A stretch of 23,506 nt of DNA from Burkholderiaceae bacterium. GTDB lineage: Bacteria > Pseudomonadota > Gammaproteobacteria > Burkholderiales > Burkholderiaceae_E. Made by a program: the position numbers and the translations under genes. The notes below the pieces were generated by a model that was not told where the DNA came from, searched no databases, and saw only the letters and a list, made by a program, of their open reading frames with translations. This document shows, piece by piece, positions 9,251 to 17,030 of this stretch. How positions within the stretch are numbered: position 1 is the first letter of the stretch; every line of letters starts with the position of its first letter. The stretch spans positions 1-23,506 of the forward strand of contig JAHYJF010000019.1 of assembly GCA_019428955.1 (NCBI GenBank), in the 5' to 3' direction.

Positions 9251-11203
9251 ATGAGAGAGGTGCGCGACACGGGCAGCGACCTGCACCAGATGAGGATCCG
9301 GCTCGGACTCGGACTGGCGTTCGTGCTGCTGATGTTCGGACTGCTGGTGGCGCGACTGGTCTATTTGCAGGTCTGGCGCTACGAGGACTTCCGATCCCAG
9401 GCCGAGGACAACCGCATCTCGCTGGTTCCGGAAACCCCGACCCGCGGGTTGATCAGCGATCGCAACGGCAACGTGCTGGCCGAGAACGTCTCGGCCTTCA
9501 CGCTCGAACTGGCGCCGGCGCAGATCTCGGATCTCAATGCCACGATCGAAGAACTCGCGTCGATCATCACTATTGATCCGCGCGACCGGCGCCGCTTCCA
9601 GCGCTTGCGGGAGGACTCGCGCAAGCTCGAAACGATCCCGCTCAAGGTCCGGCTCTCCGACGAAGAGGCGGCCAAGATCGCGGTCGCGCGCTACCGCCTG
9701 CCCGGGGTCGAGATCCGGGCCAGGCAATTCCGCAGCTACCCCATGGGCGGCAGCGCTGCCCACCTGCTCGGCCACATCGGTCGGGTCTCGGCCAAGGACC
9801 TGGAGCGCATCGAGCAGGCCGACGACGCCTCCAACTACGCCGGCGCCACCCACATCGGCAAAACCGGCGTCGAACTGAGCTACGAGAACCAACTCCGCGG
9901 CATCCCGGGCGTAGCGCGGGTCGAGGTCTCGGCGGGCGGGAGGGTGGTGCGCACGCTCTCGCGCACCCCGCCCAAGCCCGGCGACAATCTCGTGCTGTCG
10001 ATCGACATCCATCTCCAGAAGCTGCTCGAGGATCTCTACGGCGATCGCAAGGGTGCGCTGGTGGCGATCGAACCCGCGACTGGAGAGGTGCTGGCCTTCG
10101 TGTCCCGGCCGACCTTCGATCCCAACTCATTTGTCGATGGCATCGACTACGCCAGCTGGAACGCGCTCAACGATGACCCCGACAAGCCGCTGATGAACCG
10201 GCCACTACGCGGCACCTATCCGCCCGGCTCGACCTACAAGCCGTTCATGGCGCTCGCGGCGCTCACCTCTGGGACCCGCACACCCGAGTTCACGATCCAG
10301 GATCCGGGCTACTTCATGGTGGGCAAGCACCGTTTCCGCGACTCGAGGCCGGAGGGCAACGGCACGGTCAACCTCCACAAGTCGATCGTCGTCTCGAGCG
10401 ATACCTACTACTACCGGGTCGCCTACGAGATGGGCCCCGACGCGATCCACGACTTCATGGTGCCCTGGGGTTTCGGGCAGATAACCGGCATCGACCTCGA
10501 CAACGAGACGACCGGACTCCTGCCCTCGAGCGCCTGGAAAATGAAACGCTTGAAGAAGAAGTGGTATCCCGGGGAAAGCCCTTCGATCGGAATCGGCCAG
10601 GGCTTCAACGCGTTCACCATCCTGCAACTCTCCCACGCCACCGCCACGCTGGCCAATGGCGGCCTGGCGATCCGCCCCCATGTGGTGCGCGCGATCATCG
10701 ACCCGCTGTCGCGTAAGCAAGTCGCCATGGCGCCGCCCACCAGCCACCAGATCGAGATCAATCCGCGCTACCTCGAGCTGGTCAAGAGCGCCATGATCGA
10801 CGTCAGCCGCGAGGGCACCAGCCGGATCGCCTTTGCCGGCGTCGAATATGCGGTCGCCAGCAAGACCGGCACAGCCCAGGTGATCGGCATGAAGCAGAAC
10901 GAAAAGTACAACGCCAGCCGCATCGCCGAACGCTTCCGCGACCATTCTCTGTTCATCGCGTTCGCGCCCGCCGATAAGCCGCGGATTGCGATCGCGCTGA
11001 TCGTCGAGAACGGCGGCTTCGGCGCCCAGGCTGCCGCCCCGATCGCGCGCGCCGCGTTCGATTTCTACCTGCTGGGCAAGCTGCCGCGCGATTTCGACAC
11101 CCGCGGATTGCCGGGCATGGATGACGATTCGGCGCTGCGCGACATCCCGACTGATCTCGAACCCGGGGAAGTCCCGCTGGCCGGTGAGAGGGAGGGGCAA
11201 TGA
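9251..11203 (+). CDS. mrdA: Penicillin-binding protein 2 (peptidoglycan DD-transpeptidase)
   Basis: PBP2 cross-links nascent peptidoglycan during cylindrical growth, working with RodA. The 650-residue product (E. coli 633) has a short cytoplasmic N terminus, a membrane helix at about 18-38, the pedestal/dimerisation domain (about 60-240, with the conserved TRGLISDRNGNVLAEN and HLLGHIGRVS) and the transpeptidase domain. The catalytic serine is S327 in STYK (327-330), the second motif is SSD (382-384) as usual for PBP2, and the third is KTGTAQ (538-543). It is 12 bp after mreD, and its stop overlaps the rodA start by 4 bp (ATGA), consistent with equimolar production of the PBP2-RodA pair. Confidence 0.97.
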   Translation: MREVRDTGSDLHQMRIRLGLGLAFVLLMFGLLVARLVYLQVWRYEDFRSQAEDNRISLVPETPTRGLISDRNGNVLAENVSAFTLELAPAQISDLNATIEELASIITIDPRDRRRFQRLREDSRKLETIPLKVRLSDEEAAKIAVARYRLPGVEIRARQFRSYPMGGSAAHLLGHIGRVSAKDLERIEQADDASNYAGATHIGKTGVELSYENQLRGIPGVARVEVSAGGRVVRTLSRTPPKPGDNLVLSIDIHLQKLLEDLYGDRKGALVAIEPATGEVLAFVSRPTFDPNSFVDGIDYASWNALNDDPDKPLMNRPLRGTYPPGSTYKPFMALAALTSGTRTPEFTIQDPGYFMVGKHRFRDSRPEGNGTVNLHKSIVVSSDTYYYRVAYEMGPDAIHDFMVPWGFGQITGIDLDNETTGLLPSSAWKMKRLKKKWYPGESPSIGIGQGFNAFTILQLSHATATLANGGLAIRPHVVRAIIDPLSRKQVAMAPPTSHQIEINPRYLELVKSAMIDVSREGTSRIAFAGVEYAVASKTGTAQVIGMKQNEKYNASRIAERFRDHSLFIAFAPADKPRIAIALIVENGGFGAQAAAPIARAAFDFYLLGKLPRDFDTRGLPGMDDDSALRDIPTDLEPGEVPLAGEREGQ

Positions 11204-12309
11204 TTTCCAACCCGCCGCTGTGGCAACGCATTCGCCCCTACGTGATGGTGTTCGATCCGTCGCTGACGGTGACGCTGGTCCTGATCGCCGGGCTGAGCCT
11301 GGTGACGATGTACTCGGCGGGGATCGACTATCCGGGTCGCTTCGAGAGTCACCTGCGCAACCTGGCACTCGCCTTCCTGGTGATGTGGGTGAGCGCCAAC
11401 ATCGCGCCGTCGGTGCTCATCCGGGTGGCGGTGCCGATCTTCACGCTCGGGGTCGCGCTGCTCATCGCGGTGGCGGTCTTCGGCGACGTTTCCAAGGGCG
11501 CGCGCCGCTGGCTCGACCTGGGAGTTACGCGGGTGCAGCCCTCGGAGCTGATGAAGATCGCGATGCCCTTGATGCTCGCCTGGTACTTCCAGCGCCGGGA
11601 GGGGGGGTTGCAGTGGCTCGACTTCGTGGTCGCCGGGCTGCTGCTCGCCCTTCCGGTGGCCCTGATCGCTCGCCAGCCCGATCTGGGCACTGCGATCCTG
11701 GTGCTGGCGGCCGGCGCCTTCGTGATCTTCTTTGCCGGGCTGCGCTGGAAAGTGATCGCCGCGCTGGCGGCCGGCGCGATCGGTGCCCTACCGCTGCTGT
11801 GGTCGCAACTCCACGATTATCAGCAGCAGCGCGTGCTGATGCTGCTCGATCCGAGCTCCGATCCGCTCGGCAAGGGCTTCCACGTGATCCAGTCGAGCAT
11901 CGCGATCGGCTCGGGTGGCCTGTGGGGCAAGGGCTGGCTCGAGGGCACCCAGGGGCACCTCGATTTCGTCCCCGAACGCACCACTGACTTTATCTTCAGC
12001 ATCTTTGCCGAGGAATTCGGCCTGATCGGCTGCAGCGTGCTGCTCACCCTCTACGTGCTGCTGATCGCCCGCGGGCTGGTGATCGCCGGGCAAGGCTCGA
12101 ATCCATTTGCGCGGCTACTGGCCGGCGCGATCACGATGATCCTGTTCACCTACATTTTCGTCAACGTCGGCATGGTCTCCGGAATCCTGCCGGTGGTAGG
12201 GGTTCCCCTGCCGCTGATGTCCTACGGCGGCACCGCGATGGTCACGATCGGCCTGGGCGTGGGGATGCTGATGAGCGTGCGGCGCAGCCGCCACCTCGTG
12301 CAGTCCTGA
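11200..12309 (+). CDS. rodA: RodA, SEDS-family peptidoglycan glycosyltransferase
   Basis: RodA polymerises lipid II into glycan strands in the elongasome (also named mrdB). The 369-residue product matches the E. coli length (370) and has about ten membrane helices. SEDS landmarks are RRWLDLGVTRVQPSELMKI (102-120), RQPDLGTAILVL (158-169) and the extracellular loop LDFVPERTTDFIFSIFAEEFG (254-274). The latter contains Asp263, which aligns with the essential Asp262 of E. coli RodA. The C-terminal GGTAM and VGMLMSVRRSRH are also typical. It is the last gene of the mre/mrd operon, overlaps mrdA by 4 bp and ends in a strong inverted repeat facing a convergent gene. Confidence 0.97.
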   Translation: MISNPPLWQRIRPYVMVFDPSLTVTLVLIAGLSLVTMYSAGIDYPGRFESHLRNLALAFLVMWVSANIAPSVLIRVAVPIFTLGVALLIAVAVFGDVSKGARRWLDLGVTRVQPSELMKIAMPLMLAWYFQRREGGLQWLDFVVAGLLLALPVALIARQPDLGTAILVLAAGAFVIFFAGLRWKVIAALAAGAIGALPLLWSQLHDYQQQRVLMLLDPSSDPLGKGFHVIQSSIAIGSGGLWGKGWLEGTQGHLDFVPERTTDFIFSIFAEEFGLIGCSVLLTLYVLLIARGLVIAGQGSNPFARLLAGAITMILFTYIFVNVGMVSGILPVVGVPLPLMSYGGTAMVTIGLGVGMLMSVRRSRHLVQS

Positions 12310-12348
12310 GGGCGCGAACGCGCCCCCCCGACCCCGACCCTCAGGACT
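12302..12348. terminator. Bidirectional terminator-like inverted repeat between convergent genes
   Basis: An 11-bp perfect inverted repeat, AGTCCTGAGGG (12302-12312) and CCCTCAGGACT (12338-12348), encloses both stop codons of rodA and the facing oxidoreductase gene. An alternative nested hairpin, GGGCGC-GAAC-GCGCCC (12310-12325), lies on its left side. There is no T run on either strand, so classic intrinsic termination is uncertain. Confidence 0.5.
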
Positions 12349-13348
12349 CGCCGGCCACCCGCAGCAGGATCTTGCCGATGTGCTGGGAAGACTCCATCAG
12401 CGCGTGCGCTGCGGCCGCTTGAGCGAACTCGAACACCCGGAAGACCTGCGCCGCGATGGCCCCGCTGGCCACCAGCGGCCAGATCTCGCGCCGCAGCGCG
12501 TCGGCAATCGCCGCCTTTTGCGCCGCGCTTTGCGGCCGCAGCGTCGATCCGGTAAACGTGAGCCGGCGCACCATCAGCGCGAGCCAGTCGACCTCGGCCC
12601 TGGAACCCTGCAGGAACGCGATCTGGACCAGCCTGCCGTCGAACGCCAGGCAGCGCAGGTTGCGCCCGATGTAATCGCCCCCGACCATGTCGAGCACCAC
12701 GTCGACGCCGCGCCCAGCAGTGAGCCGGGCGATCTCGGCAACGAAATCCTCGCTGCGGTAATTGATCGCGGCGCTGGCGCCAAGCGCGACGCAGGCCTGA
12801 ACCTTCTCGGCGCTGCCGGCAGTGGCATAAACCGTCACGCCGCGCGCGCGCGCCATCTGGATCGCGGTAACGCCGATTCCCGACGAACCGCCGTGAACCA
12901 GCAGGCTCTCGCCGGCGCGCAAGCGGCCACGCTCGAACACGTTGCTCCAGACGGTGAAGAAGGTTTCCGGCAATGCCGCTGCCTGCTCGAGCGAGAGTCC
13001 AGCCGGGATCGGCAGCACCTGGCCGGCGGGCGCGAGGGCATACTGGGCATAGCCGCCGCCGTTGGTTAGCGCACAGACCTGGTCGCCCACGCGCCAGGCC
13101 GTAACCCCGGCGCCCAGCGCCACGATTTCGCCCGACACCTCGAGGCCGATCAGCGGCGAAGCCCCGGGCGGGGGCGGATAGCGGCCGCTTCGTTGCAGGA
13201 TGTCGGGCCGGTTGACCCCCGCGAACGCGACCCGGATCAACACCTCACCTTCGCCCGGCCCGGGGGTCGGCGCAGTGGCCAGTTTGAGGACTTCCGGCGC
13301 GCCACCGGTGCCGTGGTCAATGATGCTCATGGATTCAGGATGGTTCAC
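12341..13348 (-). CDS. NAD(P)H quinone oxidoreductase-like MDR enzyme (PIG3 type)
   Basis: This is a medium-chain dehydrogenase/reductase of the zinc-free quinone oxidoreductase branch, likely NADPH-dependent; the physiological substrate cannot be told. The 335-residue product has a GroES-like N-terminal domain (about 28-110, with AGVNRPDILQRSGRYPPPPG and GLEVSGEIVALG) and a Rossmann domain opening with VHGGSSGIGVTAIQMA (151-166). Later GVDVVLDMVGGDYIGRNL is a strong match to PIG3/TIGR02824-like proteins. No structural zinc-binding cysteine cluster is seen. Start: GTG at 13348 has GGAGAG at good spacing; ATG at 13330 six codons later is the alternative. It is convergent with rodA and divergent from the YhhN-type membrane protein gene. 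Confidence 0.9.
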   Translation of the reverse strand: MNHPESMSIIDHGTGGAPEVLKLATAPTPGPGEGEVLIRVAFAGVNRPDILQRSGRYPPPPGASPLIGLEVSGEIVALGAGVTAWRVGDQVCALTNGGGYAQYALAPAGQVLPIPAGLSLEQAAALPETFFTVWSNVFERGRLRAGESLLVHGGSSGIGVTAIQMARARGVTVYATAGSAEKVQACVALGASAAINYRSEDFVAEIARLTAGRGVDVVLDMVGGDYIGRNLRCLAFDGRLVQIAFLQGSRAEVDWLALMVRRLTFTGSTLRPQSAAQKAAIADALRREIWPLVASGAIAAQVFRVFEFAQAAAAHALMESSQHIGKILLRVAGES

Positions 13349-13499
13349 GACTTCTCTCCGCAGCGGTTCGGTCAGCCATGATCCTATCCGATCCGCGGGG
13401 CCAGGCTTCCTCGAGCTGCCGCTGCGTGATAGATTGTCCCCGCTGGCCGCGGCGCAAACGCCGGGCCTGATTCATACCCGGCACGAGGATCGCGAACGC

Positions 13500-14156
13500 G
13501 TGAAACTGAAGGACCCCGGAATACTGGCCGCCATCGTTGCGAGTTGCGCGGCACTGACGATCGCCGGCGGGTTCTACGACTGGGCATTGCTGGTCTGGAT
13601 CTTCAAGCCCCTGGCCACCGCCACCATCGCCCTGGCGGCCTGGCGGCGCGGACTGCTGCTCAGCCGCTACTCGCGCTTCATCGTTGCCGGCCTGGTGTTC
13701 TCGCTGGCGGGCGACGTCTTCCTGATCACCCCCGAATATTTCGTGTTCGGGTTGCTGGCCTTCCTGATCGCCCACATGTGCTACCTCGCCGCGTTTACCG
13801 CCGACGTGCGCCTCGGGGCGTATGCCAAGCCCTTCATGGCGGTAGCCGTGATTGCCACCGTCGCGGTGTTCGTGATCTGGCCCGGCGTCGAGAGCGAGCT
13901 GCAGCTGCCCGTAATTGCCTACGTGCTGGTGCTGGCGATGATGACCGCCCAGGCGCAGGCCCGTTCGTTCCTGCGCGGGACCTACGAGGCGCGCCGCGCC
14001 GCGCTGGGCGGCGCGCTGTTCCTGATCTCCGACCTGATCCTGGCGATCGACAAGTTCCATTCGCCGGTGGCGGGGGCGGCGTTCTGGGTTCTCGCCACCT
14101 ACTGGAGCGCCCAAACCCTGATCGCGCTCTCGGTGCCACGCGAGGACCTCGACTGA
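13500..14156 (+). CDS. YhhN/TMEM86-family membrane protein (lysoplasmalogenase-like)
   Basis: The product is a 218-residue polytopic protein with about seven to eight hydrophobic helices. The family signature FIVAGLVFSLAGDVFLI, with an Asp inside a membrane helix, and GGALFLISDLILAIDKF, with a second and third buried Asp, identify the YhhN/TMEM86 family. Its vertebrate members hydrolyse the vinyl-ether bond of lysoplasmalogen; the bacterial substrate is less certain. I chose GTG at 13500, preceded by GAGG at about 13484-13487, because the frame upstream of it is Pro/Arg-rich, non-native and runs back into the divergent gene. The uracil-DNA glycosylase gene follows after 33 bp in the same direction. 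No regulatory site is evident in the 151-bp divergent gap. Confidence 0.85.
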   Translation: MKLKDPGILAAIVASCAALTIAGGFYDWALLVWIFKPLATATIALAAWRRGLLLSRYSRFIVAGLVFSLAGDVFLITPEYFVFGLLAFLIAHMCYLAAFTADVRLGAYAKPFMAVAVIATVAVFVIWPGVESELQLPVIAYVLVLAMMTAQAQARSFLRGTYEARRAALGGALFLISDLILAIDKFHSPVAGAAFWVLATYWSAQTLIALSVPREDLD

Positions 14157-14189
14157 GGGCGGCCCAGGCCCCGTCGACCACTGCTGCCA

Positions 14190-14912
14190 ATGAGTTCAAC
14201 AGCTCTCGTTCGTGCCGCACTTGGTCTGCGCGCCGCAGTCGCGCCGCTTGCGTTCTCGGCACCGGTGGCGCACGTCTACAACCCGCTCGACTACGCCTGG
14301 CCGGTGCACGAGGCTTATCTCGAGCGCTTCGGCGGCGGGCGCAAGCGAGTGGTATTGGTCGGCATGAACCCGGGACCCTACGGGATGATGCAGGTCGGCG
14401 TACCGTTTGGCGAAGTCGCCGCGGTGCGCGACTGGATGCACCTCGCGGGCACGGTGACGGCGCCCGCGCTGATGCACCCTAAGCGACCGATCGAGGGCTT
14501 TGCCTGCCGGCGTTCCGAGGTCAGCGGGCGCCGCCTCTGGGGCTGGGCGGCGGCGCGCTTCGGCACTGCCGAGGCGTTCTTCGCCGAGTGCTTCGTGCTC
14601 AACTACTGTCCCCTGGCGTTTCTCGAGGAATCGGGGCGCAACCTGACCCCGGACAAGCTCCCGGCGGCCGAAATGGCGCCGCTGATGGCCGCGTGTGACC
14701 GCCACCTTGCCCAGGCGCTGGCAGCACTCGAGCCGCAATGGGCGATCGGAATCGGGGCTTACGCCAGGGAGCGCATCGAACAGGTGCGCGGCGCAACGCC
14801 GGCGCCGCGCATCGGCCAGATCCTCCACCCCAGCCCGGCCAGTCCCGCGGCCAATCGCGGCTGGGCCGAAGCGCTCGACCGACGCCTGGCCGAACTCGGC
14901 GTCTTCGGCTGA
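14190..14912 (+). CDS. SMUG1-type uracil-DNA glycosylase (family 3)
   Basis: It excises uracil, and probably oxidised pyrimidines, from DNA to start base excision repair. In the 240-residue product the first active-site motif, GMNPGPYGMMQVGVPFGEV (58-76), is close to that of vertebrate SMUG1, with Asn60 as the likely catalytic residue. The second, HPSPASPAANRGW (213-225), supplies the His (213) and the DNA-intercalating loop. FVLNYCPLAFLEESGRNLTP (135-154) is also SMUG1-like. No iron-sulfur cysteine cluster is present, which argues against family 4/5 enzymes. The N-terminal ~25 residues are hydrophobic/Ala-rich and may be partly non-native; a later start cannot be excluded. It is 33 bp after the YhhN-family gene and convergent with the metallo-beta-lactamase-fold gene, 30 bp away. 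Confidence 0.92.
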   Translation: MSSTALVRAALGLRAAVAPLAFSAPVAHVYNPLDYAWPVHEAYLERFGGGRKRVVLVGMNPGPYGMMQVGVPFGEVAAVRDWMHLAGTVTAPALMHPKRPIEGFACRRSEVSGRRLWGWAAARFGTAEAFFAECFVLNYCPLAFLEESGRNLTPDKLPAAEMAPLMAACDRHLAQALAALEPQWAIGIGAYARERIEQVRGATPAPRIGQILHPSPASPAANRGWAEALDRRLAELGVFG

Positions 14913-14942
14913 GAAGGGCGCGCTGGTCGCTCCGGTGCGCAC

Positions 14943-16022
14943 TCAGGTCGCGTCGACCCCGGGGGTGAAGCGGATCACGCCGTCGGCGCCGGTGTCACGG
15001 CGCAGCTCGCCTCCGTACCAGAGCGCATGCAGGTGCGCGAGCGCCTCGCCCATGGCAAAGCTCAGCTGGTGGGTGTCGAATTCGCGCTTGAACATGATCG
15101 GGACAATGTCGGCGGCGCTGCGCGGCTTCTCCGCACACGCTTCGCGAACTTCCTCGAGGCGCTCCTGGTGATGGTCGTGGAGCTGGCGCAGGCGCTCGTG
15201 CAGGCCGCGAAACGGCCGGCCGTGCGAGGGCAGCACCAGCGTGTCCTGGTCGCAGGGCTCGAAGCGGCGCAGGCTGTCGAGATACCAGCTCACCGGATTC
15301 GATTCAGGCTCAACCTCGAAGACCGAGACGTTGGTCGAGATGCGCGGCAGCACCATGTCGCCCGAGAGCAGCAGCGGTCCGTCGCTGCCCTCGGCGCTGT
15401 AGAGCGAGGCGTGCTCGGTGGAGTGTCCGATGCCCACGATCACCTGCCAGCTGCGCGCGCCAATGGTGATCTGCTCGCCATCGCGGATGCGGCGGAACGA
15501 GGTCGGTGTCGACGGCACCAGCGAAGCGAAGTGGCGTGCGCCGCGCACGCGCACCGCCTCGAGCTGCGCCGGGTCGGTGATCCCATGGCGCCGGAAGTGG
15601 TCGGCGGCGGCGGTGCCGTCGGCGCCCCGCAAGGTCGCCGAATAGACCCGAGCCAGCGCGTATTCCGCCACCGTCATCCAGACCTTGACCCCGAAGCGGG
15701 TCGAAATCCACTCGGCGAGCCCGACGTGGTCGGGATGCATGTGGGTGCAGACCACCCGCACGATCGGCAGACCGTCGAGCTGGTCGGCAAAGATCTGTTC
15801 CCAGAGCTCGCGGGTCGGTTGCGACCCGATCCCGCAGTCGACCAGCGTCCAGCCGTCGCGGCCCTCGTGGTGGTCACGCAGCAGGTAGAGGTGGACGTGG
15901 TCGAGCTGGAAGGGCAAGGGCATGCGCACCCACAGCACTCCCGCGGCGACCGTGACCGGCTGCGCGGGGGCCGGCAGCGTTGGGCCGAGCGGATACTGGA
16001 GAGCCTGTTCGTTGGGATTCAT
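14943..16022 (-). CDS. Metallo-beta-lactamase-fold hydrolase
   Basis: The 359-residue product is an MBL-fold metalloenzyme. It has THMHPDH (93-99; ligands His94, His96, Asp98, His99), GIGHSTEH (197-204), SGDMVLP with Asp222 bridging the metals and PSHGRPF with His267. Binding of two metals is therefore well supported. The ~90 residues after the fold are helical (LRQLHDHHQERLEEVREACAEKP and on), as in LACTB2-like and glyoxalase II-like enzymes. The substrate is unknown; a thioester or acyl-CoA-derived compound would suit the setting. The gene is divergent from the MerR regulator across 103 bp that hold an operator-like site (16090-16105), so it is probably part of the same regulon. ATG at 16022 is taken as start; no strong ribosome site is seen. 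Confidence 0.9.
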   Translation of the reverse strand: MNPNEQALQYPLGPTLPAPAQPVTVAAGVLWVRMPLPFQLDHVHLYLLRDHHEGRDGWTLVDCGIGSQPTRELWEQIFADQLDGLPIVRVVCTHMHPDHVGLAEWISTRFGVKVWMTVAEYALARVYSATLRGADGTAAADHFRRHGITDPAQLEAVRVRGARHFASLVPSTPTSFRRIRDGEQITIGARSWQVIVGIGHSTEHASLYSAEGSDGPLLLSGDMVLPRISTNVSVFEVEPESNPVSWYLDSLRRFEPCDQDTLVLPSHGRPFRGLHERLRQLHDHHQERLEEVREACAEKPRSAADIVPIMFKREFDTHQLSFAMGEALAHLHALWYGGELRRDTGADGVIRFTPGVDAT

Positions 16023-16089
16023 CTGGTAACCATAGAGGGATTCTCGCGGCCAGCGCTGCTGTCCTGATGGGGCGGATCAAGATCTGCAG

Positions 16090-16105
16090 TTGACGTAAAC
16101 GTAAA
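16090..16105 (+). promoter_or_regulatory. Operator-like site in the divergent MBL/MerR promoter region
   Basis: TTGACGTAAACGTAAA has two ACGT cores spaced 6 bp apart. It matches the left 16 bp of the palindromic site at 16512-16527 at 14 of 16 positions; only the central AA/TT differs. Its first six bases (TTGACG) also resemble a -35 box, 30 bp before the regulator's start codon, so binding would block or modulate that promoter. Assignment to the MerR protein is inferred from repetition and position. Confidence 0.7.
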
Positions 16106-16125
16106 GTCTGGACGAAGATTCGCCC

Positions 16126-16515
16126 ATGGCTACCTTCTCCATCTCAGAACTGGCGCGCGAGTTCAACGTCACGCCCCGGACTATGCGATTCTACGAGGAT
16201 CAGGGTTTGATTGCTCCCCAGCGCACCGGAGCGGGTGGCAAGCAGCGGGTCTACACTGTCCGCGACCGCACCCGCCTGAAGCTGACCCTGAGGGGCAAGC
16301 GCCTCGGGCTGTCGCTGGCCGAGGTCCGCTCGCTGATCGACATGTACGAATCGCCCGCCGACACCGCTCCGCAACTGGGGCGTTTCCTCGAGGTGCTCGA
16401 GCATCACCGTAGCGCGCTCGAGCGCCAACTGGCCGATTTGCAGCTGACGCTGGCTGAAATCGCTGAACACAAGGCGCGGGCCCAGAACCTGCTGGCCAAG
16501 ATCGGGCAAAATTGA
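16126..16515 (+). CDS. liuR: MerR-family regulator, LiuR-like
   Basis: The 129-residue product has an N-terminal winged helix-turn-helix, FSISELAREFNVTPRTMRFYEDQGLIAP (about 4-31), followed by the RVYTVRDRTRLKLTLRGKRLGLSL wing and second helix pair. A long dimerisation helix follows (about 84-120, LEVLEHHRSALERQLADLQLTLAEIAEHKARA). No conserved C-terminal cysteines for metal binding are present, as expected for the LiuR branch, which is known as a repressor of leucine/isovalerate degradation in Proteobacteria. The isovaleryl-CoA dehydrogenase gene two genes downstream supports that branch. Two related ACGT-rich sites bracket the gene, one in its promoter region and one overlapping its stop codon, suggesting autoregulation and control of the downstream genes. 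The effector (probably a branched-chain acyl-CoA) is inferred. Confidence 0.88.
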   Translation: MATFSISELAREFNVTPRTMRFYEDQGLIAPQRTGAGGKQRVYTVRDRTRLKLTLRGKRLGLSLAEVRSLIDMYESPADTAPQLGRFLEVLEHHRSALERQLADLQLTLAEIAEHKARAQNLLAKIGQN

Positions 16516-16532
16516 CGTTTACGTAAACGTCA
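16513..16532. promoter_or_regulatory. Perfect 20-bp palindromic operator overlapping the liuR stop codon
   Basis: TGACGTTTACGTAAACGTCA is a perfect palindrome; its first three bases are the liuR TGA stop. It holds three ACGT cores at 6-bp spacing, with a fourth just beyond (16532-16535). It can be read as two overlapping copies, on opposite strands, of the motif found at 16090-16105. It lies 34 bp before the thioesterase start, and TTGACG at 16512 could serve as a -35 box. It is probably the operator of the catabolic operon. Confidence 0.75.
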
Positions 16533-16566
16533 CGTAAGCGCAGACCGCTACCGGAGGCACGACCAG

Positions 16567-17007
16567 ATGGACCAGGACCCCATTGCCGCACGAATAAGCA
16601 CCAGTTTCGCGAGCCAGCCAGCGATGACGCTGATCGGTGCCCGGCTGGAGAAGGTCGCAAAGGGCAGCGTCGAGATCCATCTGCCCTTTGCGCCCGCGAT
16701 CACGCAGCAGCACGGCTTCCTGCACGCCGGGATCCTCGCGACGGCGCTCGACTCGGCCTGCGGCTACGCGGCGCTCACCACCATGGCGCTCGACGCCGGC
16801 GTGATGACGGTCGAATTCAAGGTCAACCTGCTCTCGCCCGGCGCCGGCGACTGGTTCCGGCTGCTCGGCAGGGTGCGCAAGTCCGGGCGCACCATCGTGT
16901 TCTCCGAGGGCGAGGCCTTTGCGGTCGGCCCCGAGGGCGAGAAACTGATCGCGACCATGACGGCAACCATGATGTCCATCCGCAACCGCGGCAACATCCG
17001 CAACTGA
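16567..17007 (+). CDS. PaaI-family hotdog thioesterase
   Basis: The 146-residue product is a single hotdog-fold domain of the PaaI/YbgC-like acyl-CoA thioesterase group. Visible are the family loop and helix QQHGFLHAGILATALDSACGYAA (around residues 46-68), with His/Gly at the HGG-type position and Asp62 in the catalytic helix. The strands MTVEFKVNLLSPG and GRTIVFSEGEAFA are also present. It probably hydrolyses an acyl-CoA, relieving CoA sequestration or acting as overflow control; the substrate is not shown. GGAGG lies about 9 nt before the ATG. It is the first gene after the palindromic operator and 23 bp before isovaleryl-CoA dehydrogenase, so it probably belongs to the branched-chain acyl-CoA operon. 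Confidence 0.88.
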   Translation: MDQDPIAARISTSFASQPAMTLIGARLEKVAKGSVEIHLPFAPAITQQHGFLHAGILATALDSACGYAALTTMALDAGVMTVEFKVNLLSPGAGDWFRLLGRVRKSGRTIVFSEGEAFAVGPEGEKLIATMTATMMSIRNRGNIRN

Positions 17008-17030
17008 ACCTCTTCGGGAAGAAACACTCC

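Noticed and set aside
12310..12325. Classic intrinsic terminator for the mre/mrd operon
   Set aside because: The hairpin is strong but is followed by C-rich sequence without a T run, so it is listed only as terminator-like.
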